This document shows positions 7,796-15,182 of a stretch of DNA of 32,041 bases, in pieces. Position 1 is the stretch's first letter. Each line of letters opens with the position of its first letter. This DNA is from Sphingobium terrigena (GTDB taxonomy: Bacteria; Pseudomonadota; Alphaproteobacteria; Sphingomonadales; Sphingomonadaceae). The translations under genes were made by a program, and so were the position numbers. The stretch spans positions 1-32,041 of the forward strand of contig NZ_QVRA01000035.1 of NCBI RefSeq assembly GCF_003591655.1. Reading direction: 5' to 3'. The notes below the pieces were generated by a model. That model had not been told where the DNA came from. It ran no database searches and was given only the letters and a program-made list of their open reading frames with translations.

Positions 7796-8538
7796 TCAAG
7801 CCTCTGAAGGGGATTTGACCCGGCGCATGCTGTCACCGTCGAGGTCCAGGCGGTGGGCGTTGTGGACGAGCCGGTCGAGGATGGCGTCGGCATAGGTCGG
7901 ATCGCCGATCACCTCGTGCCACGCCGCGATCGGCAGCTGGCTGGTGACCATCGTCGAGCGACGGCCATAACGCTCTTCTAGGATTTCGAGGAGGTCGTAG
8001 CGGGCATGAGCATCGAGTGGCTCAAGCCCCCAGTCATCAAGAATCAGGAGCTGAACGCTGCCGAGCTTGGCCAGGATGCGGGCGTAGCGTCCGTCGCCGC
8101 GTGCCAACGCCAGGCTGGCGAACAGCTTGGGCACCCGCTGATACAGCACCGAACGGTCGTCGCGGCAGGCCTTATGGCCTAGCGCGCAGGCCGCCATGAT
8201 TTCCCGACGCCAGTCGGGCCGCAGATGACGAGATTGTCGCGAGCGGCGATCCAGTCACCAGCGACGAGCTTGAGGAACAGCCCCCGGTCGAGACCTCGAT
8301 GGCTGCGATAATCGACATCCTCGGGGGTTGCCTGATGGCGCAGCTTGGCGAACCGCAGCCGGGCGGCCAGCTTGCGGTCGTGGCGGAAGCTCCATTCGCG
8401 GTCGAGCAGCAGCGCCAGCCATTCGGGATGGGTGAGCCGCTCGGCTTCGGCATTGGCGGCCAGTTCGTCGAACGCCCTGGCCATGCCAGCCAGCCCCATT
8501 GCTTTCAGCCGGTCGAGAGTGGGATGTTGAAGCATCAT
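7796..8538 (-). pseudogene. istB: IstB ATPase helper of IS21 element no. 1, frameshifted
   Basis: IstB is the AAA+ ATPase that helps IstA choose and capture target DNA. The 5' part (8538 to about 8190) encodes LQHPTLDRLKAMGLAGMARAF through NLVICGPTGVGKSW. The 3' part (about 8197-7796) continues in another frame with ALGHKACRDDRSV, LLILDDWGLEPLD (Walker B) and RYGRRSTMVTSQLP. One base appears to be missing just after the Walker A motif: inserting a T in TGGC-GGCCTG would give GKSWLACALGHKACRDD. The intact protein would be about 247 residues, normal for IstB. The start is ATG 8538 or 8535 after AAGGAG. If the frameshift is real, the element cannot make normal IstB. Confidence 0.82.
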
Positions 8539-8546
8539 GATCTCCT

Positions 8547-10097
8547 TCAGTGATAGTAGCGGGAACCCCGGATATTCGGGTGGGTGATCGTCCGATCGTC
8601 GCGCGCCTGCCGGGGCGCGGGCGCCTGATCGAGCCGGTTGTCGAGGATCGATCGGACCGATCCATAGGTGCGTGCGCCGATATCGAGCGCCCGGCTGCAC
8701 GCCGCTTCGACCCGTTCGCGGCCGAAGCCCTTCACCAGGCGCACGATGCCCAGGCAGGCCCGGAAGCCCTGCTCGGGATGCGGGCGATCGGTCAGGATTT
8801 TCTCGCACAGCAGGGCGGCACAGGGGCCGATCGCGGCCGCCTCGGTGGCGATGCGTTCGATCGTCCAGTCGGCGAAGCGCCGGTGCGATGACGGCATATG
8901 CTCAGATATCGTCGTGTGCCGGCCATTGCCGGAGCCGCGCATATGGGCGGCGATCCGTTCACCCTTGTGGAACAGTTCGATCGTACGCGCGGTGATCCGC
9001 GCCTCGACCGGCTCGCGCGCGAAGCGATACGGGACCGAGTAATAATGGCGCTCGATCTCGACATGATAATCGAGACCAGCGCGCCGCCGCCGCCATTCGG
9101 CGAAGACATAGGGTTCCAGCGGCAGAGCTTTCAGCGCAGGCCTGTCGATGGCCTCGAACAGCTGGCGCCGGGTCTGGCCCACGCGGCGCATGATACGGCG
9201 GTCATTGAGGTCGGCGAGCAGGTCGCCGATCGCGGCGTTGAGTTCGGCCAGGCTATAGAAGATCCGATGCCGAAGGCGCCCGAACAGCCAGCGCTCGACG
9301 ATCAGCACGCAGGCCTCCACCTTGGCCTTGTCGCGTGGGCGGCGCGGACGGGTCGGCAGCACCGCGCTGTCGTAATGTGCCGCCATCTCGGCATAGCTGC
9401 GGTTGACCTGTGGATCGTAAAGGCAGGCCTTGATCACCGCGACCTTGGCATTGTCCGGCACGAACAGGGCAGGCGCGCCGCCGAAGGCTTCCAGCGCCCG
9501 CACGTGCGCCGCGATCCAGTCGGGCAGCGTCTCGGTCCAGCTCGCCTCGGCATAGGACAGGCTCGATGCACCCAACACCGCCACGAAGATGTGCGCGTCG
9601 CGGATTTCGCCGGTCAGCCGGTCGACCACGACAGCCACCTTGTCGCCCGCATAGTCGACGAACAGCTTCTCGCCGGCGGCGTGGGTCTGCCGCATCGTGA
9701 CCGGCAGCTTCGCCGCCCAGCCACGATAGAGATCGCAGAACCGGCTGTAGCGATAACCTTCCGGATGCTGAGCGATATATTCGTCCCACACGATCTGCAG
9801 CGTCACATGCTTGCGCTTCAACTCGCGATGGATCGCTGCCCAGTCCGGTTCAGGGCAGCGGCGATGGCCGGTCTTGGTGCCAGCCGCGCGGTAAAGCGCC
9901 GCCTCCAGAACGGCATCGCTGACATCCGCGCCCAGCGGCCAAGCCAGACCCGCGACCGCTGCCCGCCTCAGCGTCTCGCGCACCGTCGAGGGCGCGGCGC
10001 CCACCCGATACGAAATCGCCTTGTGACCCAGCCCCTGCTCAAACCGGTACCGTAAAATCTCGCGAACCCGTCGCATACTCAATCGCTCCGCCGACAT
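8547..10097 (-). CDS. istA: IstA transposase of IS21 element no. 1
   Basis: A 516-residue DDE transposase of the long IS21 subgroup. An N-terminal helix-turn-helix (MRRVREILRYRFEQGLGHKAISYRVG) is followed by a retroviral-integrase-like core. The acidic residues are visible in LFVDYAGD, FVPDNAKVAV and RDKAKVEACV (D, D, E). The C-terminal beta-rich domain contains YHVEIERHYYSVPYRF. It binds the terminal repeats and performs cut-and-join of the element. Good ribosome site (GAGGGAGGG) before ATG 10097. It sits upstream of istB with an eight-base gap. The coding sequence looks intact even though istB is not. Confidence 0.93.
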   Translation of the reverse strand: MSAERLSMRRVREILRYRFEQGLGHKAISYRVGAAPSTVRETLRRAAVAGLAWPLGADVSDAVLEAALYRAAGTKTGHRRCPEPDWAAIHRELKRKHVTLQIVWDEYIAQHPEGYRYSRFCDLYRGWAAKLPVTMRQTHAAGEKLFVDYAGDKVAVVVDRLTGEIRDAHIFVAVLGASSLSYAEASWTETLPDWIAAHVRALEAFGGAPALFVPDNAKVAVIKACLYDPQVNRSYAEMAAHYDSAVLPTRPRRPRDKAKVEACVLIVERWLFGRLRHRIFYSLAELNAAIGDLLADLNDRRIMRRVGQTRRQLFEAIDRPALKALPLEPYVFAEWRRRRAGLDYHVEIERHYYSVPYRFAREPVEARITARTIELFHKGERIAAHMRGSGNGRHTTISEHMPSSHRRFADWTIERIATEAAAIGPCAALLCEKILTDRPHPEQGFRACLGIVRLVKGFGRERVEAACSRALDIGARTYGSVRSILDNRLDQAPAPRQARDDRTITHPNIRGSRYYH

Positions 10098-10172
10098 CGG
10101 CTCCCTCCCTCGGACAACCCAAAGGAAGCAAACCTAATCCCAGCAGCGGACCTTCATCGTCATCCCCGCCAA

Positions 10173-10266
10173 GGGGGCGACATCATCTCGGAATCAGGGG
10201 GCGAGTAATTCTCGGAACAGGGGGGCGGCATCATTTCGGAATGAGGGGGCGGCTTCCCTCGGAATC
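10173..10266. repeat. Right-end terminal repeat units of IS21 element no. 1 (four copies)
   Basis: Four units begin near 10173, 10197, 10220 and 10244, of the form GGGGGCGACATCATCTCGGAAT, inverted relative to the left end. The extra unit compared with the left end makes the termini asymmetric. Confidence 0.8.
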
Positions 10267-10271
10267 AGCAC

Positions 10272-11093
10272 ATTCTCCAGGGTGATCACCGTCGCCTTAT
10301 CGCCGGCCGACTGTGCGGCTGCTGCATAGGCTTGCGCGGCTGAAGGCTCCAGCACGACGGAAGCGACCATGAATTGAGGCACGGCCAGAGGCAGCCATTC
10401 GATCGGATTTGCCTGACGGTAGCGGCCCGCCTGTGCGTCAGGAGCGCCCCCGAACAGGTTGACGAAGATCGGGCGGCCGCAAATATCCTTGTCGAACCCG
10501 TACAGGGTTCGCAGGTCGCCTGGGCCGTCGATGGCGACCGCGGCGGAAACCTTCAGTGGATCAGCGCCGCGGACCTCGCTGTCGGCAGGCAATCTGGGAC
10601 GGGCCGCCAGCCACAGGGCAGCGTGGGCGCCGGCAGAATGTCCCACCGTCACCACATGCTTCAGGTCCAGAGGCTGGGTTCGTGCCAGCACCCTCAAGTG
10701 ATCGAGCGCCGCTCCCCAATCCTGGAAGGTCCCAGGCCACCCGCCGCGGGTGTCACCAACCTGTCGATACTCTATATTCCATGTCGCCACGCCCTTGTCC
10801 GTCAAGGCGCTCGCCAACGGCGCCGTGCCTGCCAGTGTCTCATAGCCTTTGGTCCAGCAGCCACCGTGAATGACCATGACGACGGGAAACGGGCCAGGAC
10901 CTGCAGGCAAGCGCAGTTCACCGATCTGCAGAGGATCAGGACCATAGGCCTCGACGAGCGTCGGAGCGGTGACGGGAAGGGCGTGGAGTTGGGGCGGTCC
11001 GATCAGCGCATGTTGGTTATCCGACGGCGTCTGCGCCCAAGCGGTGCTCGTGACAATCAAGACTGTAGCCAGGCCTAATGAACGGTATCGCAT
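10272..11093 (-). pseudogene. Exported alpha/beta hydrolase (BD-FAE type), 3' end lost at IS21 element
   Basis: Signal peptide MRYRSLGLATVLIVTSTAWA, then an alpha/beta-hydrolase core: oxyanion motif VVMVIHGGCW, nucleophile elbow VTVGHSAGAHAA, and IDGPGDLRTLYG. About 274 native residues remain, ending at VITLEN. The reading frame then continues into the IS21 terminus and stops at 10194 after about 25 foreign residues. The expected C-terminal segment with the catalytic histidine (usually GHF-type, right after this point) is absent, so the esterase is probably inactive. Good ribosome site (GAGGTAG) before ATG 11093. Relatives act on esters in the periplasm or outside the cell. The other end of the same IS cuts a regulator gene. 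The 295 bases between this gene and the ACP hold nothing recognisable. Confidence 0.8.
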
Positions 11094-11388
11094 GATCTAC
11101 CTCTTTCATGCATCTTCCCGCTCCGACGTTACCAGCCAGTTCGTCAAATGTGAGAAGACAGCAATTCGTCATTAGATAACATGGTTCGCTATATTCTTTT
11201 CGGAAACACCATTCCGTCATCGAGTGGGCAAAGCGATAGATGAAATCCCGTTTCTGGCGCAAAGCATATTGCGGCTATGCGCGATCACGGTAGCCTTGAT
11301 CATGGAAGTGATACGTCAGGCGACCAAAGAGCTATCTAGATTTCATTGTCGTCGTGAATTGCGGTTTCAGAGGATCGTGGGTTTTATC

Positions 11389-11628
11389 TCACTTGGCTAT
11401 CCATGCTTCGACCAGCTTGACCGCATCCTCTACTGTTTTGACCTCACCGGCGGCTTCATCCGGGATAGTGAGTCCGAATTCGTCTTCAAGCGCCATCACA
11501 ACTTCCAGCACATCGAGACTATCCACGCCGATGTCATCGTAGAAAGACGAAGCAAGGGCAATCTGATCCGGATAGACGCCGAGCTGACGGCTAATGATCC
11601 TGAAAACTCGGGGAGCGATTTCTTCCAT
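11389..11628 (-). CDS. Acyl carrier protein
   Basis: A 79-residue acidic acyl carrier protein. The phosphopantetheine attachment site is Ser37 in IGVDSLDVLEVVMALEDEFG, with the usual flanking helices (ISRQLGVYPDQIAL and TVEDAVKLVEAW). It carries acyl groups as thioesters for synthases or transferases. ATG 11628 follows GAGGG with seven-base spacing. The GTG one codon earlier was rejected. It is the last gene on the beta-oxidation strand, 102 bases after the PHA-system gene, so it may be in the same transcript. A stand-alone ACP is unusual next to beta-oxidation enzymes, which use CoA thioesters. It is not next to fab genes, so it is probably a specialised ACP rather than the housekeeping AcpP. 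Confidence 0.88.
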   Translation of the reverse strand: MEEIAPRVFRIISRQLGVYPDQIALASSFYDDIGVDSLDVLEVVMALEDEFGLTIPDEAAGEVKTVEDAVKLVEAWIAK

Positions 11629-11730
11629 CACAAAGCCCTCGCGCGGACACTATCGGCTAGTAAACAGGGCAGATTCTCGTAAACTCAATCATCGCAGAGC
11701 AACGATATTGTCCTGCGGCCAGTAAATTCA

Positions 11731-12030
11731 TCATGCCTTGCTGAGCATTTTCTCGGCGCTCGTTTTCACAAAATCCGAAATCTGTCCTGACATCATTTTG
11801 AGGAACAGCGGTACGCTGACGTCGCCGCGAATCTCGCTATCCTCAATGTCGAGTTGCACCGGGATATTCTGCCCCATCGCCCCGATGACCAAGTGTAGTG
11901 CGTAGTCCGATACCCACTCGGAACTGAGCGAACCGCCTCCCGGGATATGCGCTGCCAGCTTGGGCAGGCCGGCCTCGATCCTGCTCTTCGCTTCGATTTT
12001 ACCAAGGCTGTGCGGGATAACGACTTCCAT
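11731..12030 (-). CDS. Polyhydroxyalkanoic acid system family protein
   Basis: A 99-residue protein of the small PHA_gran_rgn family. Seen: EVVIPHSLGKIEAKSRIEAGLPKLAA at the start, a beta-rich middle (GNIPVQLDIEDSEIRGDVSVP-like pattern) and an amphipathic C-terminal helix (FVKTSAEKMLSKA). Family members occur next to polyhydroxyalkanoate or acyl-CoA genes; their molecular function is not established. Ribosome site AGGAAAGAAG before ATG 12030, 14 bases after the thioesterase stop, so clearly co-transcribed. Its presence suggests a link between beta-oxidation intermediates and storage polymer, although no phaC, phaZ or phasin is in the window. Confidence 0.75.
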   Translation of the reverse strand: MEVVIPHSLGKIEAKSRIEAGLPKLAAHIPGGGSLSSEWVSDYALHLVIGAMGQNIPVQLDIEDSEIRGDVSVPLFLKMMSGQISDFVKTSAEKMLSKA

Positions 12031-12044
12031 ATCTTCTTTCCTGT

Positions 12045-12470
12045 TCAGGCCGCCCGATCGACGAGCAGCAAGGTCGATGTCGCGGAGGCATAGAGTTTGC
12101 CGGCCATGTCGATCAGACGCGCCTCGGTATGCGCCACCCTCTTGCCCATCGACACCACCTGGCCGATTGCACGGACCATCCCGACCCTGTCGGTCAAGGG
12201 CGCATGATAGGCGACCTTGAGTTCGAGCGTGACGCAGTTGATGGGCACTTGGGCCGCGGAGTTCGCCGCGATGCCGCAGGCCGAATCCAGCAGCGTCGCG
12301 GCATAGCCACCATGGGCGATGCCCATGAAATTGTAGGTCTGCGAGGTGGGCGTCGCGACAAAGACGACCTTCCCCTCCTCCGCCTCAAGCAGATCGATGT
12401 CGAACAGGTCCATCATGGGCGGCCGGGTGCCGGCCGCCATGAACTGTTCGATCTCTTCCAGACCGGTCAT
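12045..12470 (-). CDS. PaaI-type hotdog-fold acyl-CoA thioesterase
   Basis: A 141-residue hotdog-fold thioesterase. The core motif is YNFMGIAHGGYAATLLDSACGIAA, where HGG and the Asp on the central helix form the active site of the PaaI/DUF4442-like group. Later strands include VTLELKVAYHAPL and VVSMGKRVAHTEARLID. It should hydrolyse acyl-CoA thioesters, releasing CoA when dead-end or toxic intermediates build up. Ribosome site GAGGTAAG before ATG 12470, eight bases after the etfA stop. Chain-length preference cannot be read from sequence. Confidence 0.88.
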   Translation of the reverse strand: MTGLEEIEQFMAAGTRPPMMDLFDIDLLEAEEGKVVFVATPTSQTYNFMGIAHGGYAATLLDSACGIAANSAAQVPINCVTLELKVAYHAPLTDRVGMVRAIGQVVSMGKRVAHTEARLIDMAGKLYASATSTLLLVDRAA

Positions 12471-12478
12471 CGCTTACC

Positions 12479-13405
12479 TCAAAGCTTTTCGGTCAGTTCA
12501 GGAACGATCTTGAAGAGGTCGCCGACCAGGCCGATATCGGCGACCTGGAAGATGGGCGCGTCCTCATCCTTGTTGATCGCGATGATGGTCTTGCTATCCT
12601 TCATGCCAGCAAGGTGCTGAATCGCACCCGATATGCCGACGGCGACATAGACTTCCGGCGCCACGATCTTGCCGGTCTGGCCGACCTGAAAATCGTTGGG
12701 CGCATAGCCAGCATCGACCGCTGCGCGGCTTGCGCCCACACCCGCGCCCAGCTTGTCGGCCAGCGGATCGATCACGCCATGAAACTGCCCGGCCGAGCCC
12801 AGCGCTCGCCCGCCCGAGACGATGATTTTGGCCGAGGTGAGTTCCGGGCGCTCGGACTGGGCGATCTCGGCACCCACGAAGCTGGAAAGTCCCGCATCCG
12901 TGCCCGTCGCAGCCTCGATACTGGCCGAGCCACCCTCGCGGGCCGCCTTCTCGAAGGCTGTGCCACGCACCGTGATAACCTTCTTTGCATCAGACGACTG
13001 GACCGTCGCGATCGCATTTCCCGCGTAGATGGGACGCGTGAACGTGTCAGCGCTTTCCACCGACAGGATGTCGCTGACCTGCATCACATCAAGCAAGGCC
13101 GCCACGCGCGGCGCGATGTTCTTGCCATTCGAAGTGGAAGGCGCCACGAACGCGTCATAGCCGCGCATCAGGTCCGCGACGGCCGGCGCGACATTCTCGG
13201 GCAAAGCGTGTTTGAACGCCGCATCGTCGAACGTTACGACTTTGGCGACACCCGCGACCTTCGCAGCAGCCTCGGCCACGCCGCCGATGCCCGCACCGGC
13301 AACCAGCAGATGGACCTCACCAAGTTTGGCAGCGGCGGTGACGGCCGATAGCGTCGCATCCTTGACCGACGCATTGTCATGTTCAACCCAGACGAGCGTA
13401 TTCAT
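12479..13405 (-). CDS. etfA: Electron transfer flavoprotein alpha subunit
   Basis: 308 residues, the normal EtfA length. The N-terminal adenine-nucleotide alpha-hydrolase-like domain starts NTLVWVEHDN. The C-terminal FAD domain is highly typical: IIVSGGRALGS, the DAGYAPNDFQVGQTGKIVAPEVYVAVGISGAIQHLAGM signature region, and TIIAINKDEDAPIFQVADIGLVGD. With EtfB it forms the soluble FAD/AMP heterodimer that accepts electrons from acyl-CoA dehydrogenase and hands them to ETF:quinone oxidoreductase, which is not in this window. Ribosome site GGAG before ATG 13405. It is separated from etfB by a 115-base spacer with a large hairpin. Confidence 0.96.
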   Translation of the reverse strand: MNTLVWVEHDNASVKDATLSAVTAAAKLGEVHLLVAGAGIGGVAEAAAKVAGVAKVVTFDDAAFKHALPENVAPAVADLMRGYDAFVAPSTSNGKNIAPRVAALLDVMQVSDILSVESADTFTRPIYAGNAIATVQSSDAKKVITVRGTAFEKAAREGGSASIEAATGTDAGLSSFVGAEIAQSERPELTSAKIIVSGGRALGSAGQFHGVIDPLADKLGAGVGASRAAVDAGYAPNDFQVGQTGKIVAPEVYVAVGISGAIQHLAGMKDSKTIIAINKDEDAPIFQVADIGLVGDLFKIVPELTEKL

Positions 13406-13428
13406 AACTTATTCTCCGAGAAATCCGC

Positions 13429-13465
13429 CCCCGCTTCATCTCTGTGCGCACAGGATGAAGCGGGG
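13429..13465. other. Hairpin between etfB and etfA
   Basis: Twelve-base perfect arms CCCCGCTTCATC and GATGAAGCGGGG (13429-13440 and 13454-13465) enclose a second perfect palindrome CTGTGCGCACAG. The arms are complementary in both strands and no T-tract follows. It is more likely an mRNA processing/stability element or a REP-like unit than a terminator, because the operon continues through it. Confidence 0.7.
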
Positions 13466-13520
13466 TGCGCCGTCACTTGCATGGGAGAGGTTCGGCAAGT
13501 TCGGCGCGTTTGAAAGTTTA

Positions 13521-14264
13521 TCAAATCGCCATTTCCTTGAGCCTGGCGACCAATTCATCGACGTCGGCCACCTTGATGCCCGCCGAGCGCTTGGGGGGTT
13601 CGGTCACCTTGAGCGTCTTGAGGCGCGAGGCGATCTCAACACCGAGATCGGCCGGCGTCTTCGTCGCCAGCGGCTTGGATTTGGCCTTCATGATATTGGG
13701 CAGGCTCGCATAGCGCGGTTCGTTGAGACGCAGATCGGTCGTCACGATCGCCGGCAGTTTGAGGCTTACGGTCTCCAGACCGCCATCCACCTCACGGGTC
13801 ACCGCGACAGTCTCGCCCGATACTTCGACCTTGCTGGCGAATGTGCCCTGCCCCCAACCGAGAAGGGCTGCCAGCATCTGGCCGGTCTGATTGGCATCAT
13901 CGTCGATGGCCTGCTTGCCGAGGATCACCAGGCCTGGAGCCTCCTCGGTGGCGATGGCCTTCAGGATCTTGGCGACGGCGAGCGGCTCGACCTCATCGTC
14001 AGTCTGGACGAGGATCGCGCGGTCGGCCCCCATGGCGAGCGCGGTGCGCAGCGTTTCCTGCGCCTTGGCGACGCCGATCGACACCACCACGATTTCGGTC
14101 GCGACTCCCTTTTCCTTGAGGCGGATAGCCTCTTCGACGGCGATCTCGTCGAACGGGTTCATCGACATCTTCACGTTCGCCAAATCGACGCCCGTCCCAT
14201 CCGCCTTCACGCGCGGTTTCACATTATAATCGATAACCCGCTTGACGGGCACAAGCACCTTCAT
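13521..14264 (-). CDS. etfB: Electron transfer flavoprotein beta subunit
   Basis: 247 residues, the normal EtfB length. Seen: MKVLVPVKRVIDYNVKPRV, MSMNPFDEIAVEEAIRLKE, DRAILVQTDDEVEPLAVAKIL, GLVILGKQAIDDDANQTGQMLAALLGW (AMP-binding region) and LPAIVTTDLRLNEPRYASLPNIMKAKSKPL (the recognition-loop region that contacts partner dehydrogenases). It is the partner of EtfA. ATG 14264 lies nine bases after the stop of the preceding nitronate-monooxygenase-like gene. Placing ETF inside a beta-oxidation operon lets the cell match electron-carrier supply to acyl-CoA dehydrogenase. Confidence 0.96.
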   Translation of the reverse strand: MKVLVPVKRVIDYNVKPRVKADGTGVDLANVKMSMNPFDEIAVEEAIRLKEKGVATEIVVVSIGVAKAQETLRTALAMGADRAILVQTDDEVEPLAVAKILKAIATEEAPGLVILGKQAIDDDANQTGQMLAALLGWGQGTFASKVEVSGETVAVTREVDGGLETVSLKLPAIVTTDLRLNEPRYASLPNIMKAKSKPLATKTPADLGVEIASRLKTLKVTEPPKRSAGIKVADVDELVARLKEMAI

Positions 14265-14273
14265 GGATCAATC

Positions 14274-15182
14274 CTACTCTGATTGTAATGCCGCCTGATA
14301 TTCGGCAATGAGTCTCTCACAGATGGATCGGGCCGGTTGGACGGCAGTGGTAGCGCCGACACCGTGGCCTGCCGACCAGATCGTCTTCCAGGCCTTGGCC
14401 TCCTCCGAAACCGAAAGCGCGCCATGTGGCTCAGGGAGAGTCGCGGCTTCCAGCGAGGGCCGGAGAAAATTGGCCCCGACGCCGGTGACCCGGTCCGTAT
14501 AGACGATATCCGCTGGTCCGGCCCCGATCACCATGTCTTTCTGTGCCGGCGAGGCGAGACTCTCTTCCGACGCGATGAAGTGGGATCCGATATAGGCAAG
14601 ATCGGCCCCCATCATCTGCGCGGCCGCGATCTGGTGGCCGCGCGTGATGGCGCCGGAAAGCGCCAGCGGCCCCTGGAAGAAGCGCCGTATCTCGTCAACC
14701 AGTGCGAACGGGCTCATCGTGCCGGCATGTCCCCCCGCGCCGGCAGCGACCGCGATCAGACCGTCGACGCCAGCTTCGAGCGCCTTTTCCGCATGACGCA
14801 CGTTCGTCACGTCGTGAAAGACCAGCCCGCCATAGCCCTGAACCACCTGGACAAGATCCGCGATGGCGCCGAGCGAGGTGATGACCAATGGCACATGGTG
14901 CCGAACGATCAGTTCCAGATCGGCGTCGAGCCTCGGATTGCTCTTATGGACGATGAGGTTGACGCCGAAGGGCGCCGCTCCCGGCATGGGAGCCAGCCGC
15001 TCCTCGATTTCATCCAGCCATTCACCGAAACCTTGACTGGTGCGCTGGTTGAGCGCCGGGAAAGTACCAAGCAGTCCCGCCTCGCAGCAACTGACGACAA
15101 GGTCCGGTCCCGACACAAGGAACATCGGCGCAACGATGGCTGGAATGGCCAGCCGCTTTTCGAGGCTTGCCGGAAGCGTCAA
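14274..15182 (-). CDS. Nitronate monooxygenase / 2-nitropropane dioxygenase family FMN protein
   Basis: 302 residues, FMN-binding TIM barrel. Seen: LAIPAIVAPMFLVSGPDLV, AGLLGTFPALN, GAAPFGVNLIVHKSNPRLD, VVQGYGGLVFHDVTNVRHAEKALEAGVDG, the conserved AAGAGGHAGTMSPFALVDEI (His in GGHAG is the family base/FMN contact), ALSGAITRGHQIAAAQMMGADLAYIGSHFIA. The family oxidises alkyl nitronates; related members (FabK type) reduce enoyl-ACP. The role in a beta-oxidation operon is unproven. I place the start at TTG 15182, where TTGA overlaps the acyl-CoA dehydrogenase stop by four bases; the protein then begins LTLPASLEKRLAIP, as expected for the family. No ATG or GTG fits. A longer frame up to 15371 would overlap the preceding gene by about 190 bases and was rejected. 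Confidence 0.88.
   Translation of the reverse strand: MTLPASLEKRLAIPAIVAPMFLVSGPDLVVSCCEAGLLGTFPALNQRTSQGFGEWLDEIEERLAPMPGAAPFGVNLIVHKSNPRLDADLELIVRHHVPLVITSLGAIADLVQVVQGYGGLVFHDVTNVRHAEKALEAGVDGLIAVAAGAGGHAGTMSPFALVDEIRRFFQGPLALSGAITRGHQIAAAQMMGADLAYIGSHFIASEESLASPAQKDMVIGAGPADIVYTDRVTGVGANFLRPSLEAATLPEPHGALSVSEEAKAWKTIWSAGHGVGATTAVQPARSICERLIAEYQAALQSE

Larger units (their letters stand above)
7668..10271 (-). mobile_element. IS21-family insertion sequence no. 1 (istA/istB, multiple terminal repeats)
   Basis: A 2.6-kb element. The termini match over GTGC(C/T)GATTCCGA (7668 inward and 10271 inward) and have TG...CA tips. Inside each end are several copies of a TTCCGAGATGATGTCGCCCC-like unit, the multiple transposase-binding sites typical of IS21. 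It carries istA (8547-10097) and istB (7796-8538, frameshifted). The flanks (CTGCGC on the left, ATTCTC on the right) show no target duplication, and each flank is a different broken gene. The element probably took part in a deletion or recombination after insertion. Confidence 0.88.

Noticed and set aside
7673..10266. Regularly spaced repeats resembling a CRISPR array
   Set aside because: The copies are confined to the two ends of an IS21 element in inverted orientation, without unique spacers of constant length or cas genes.
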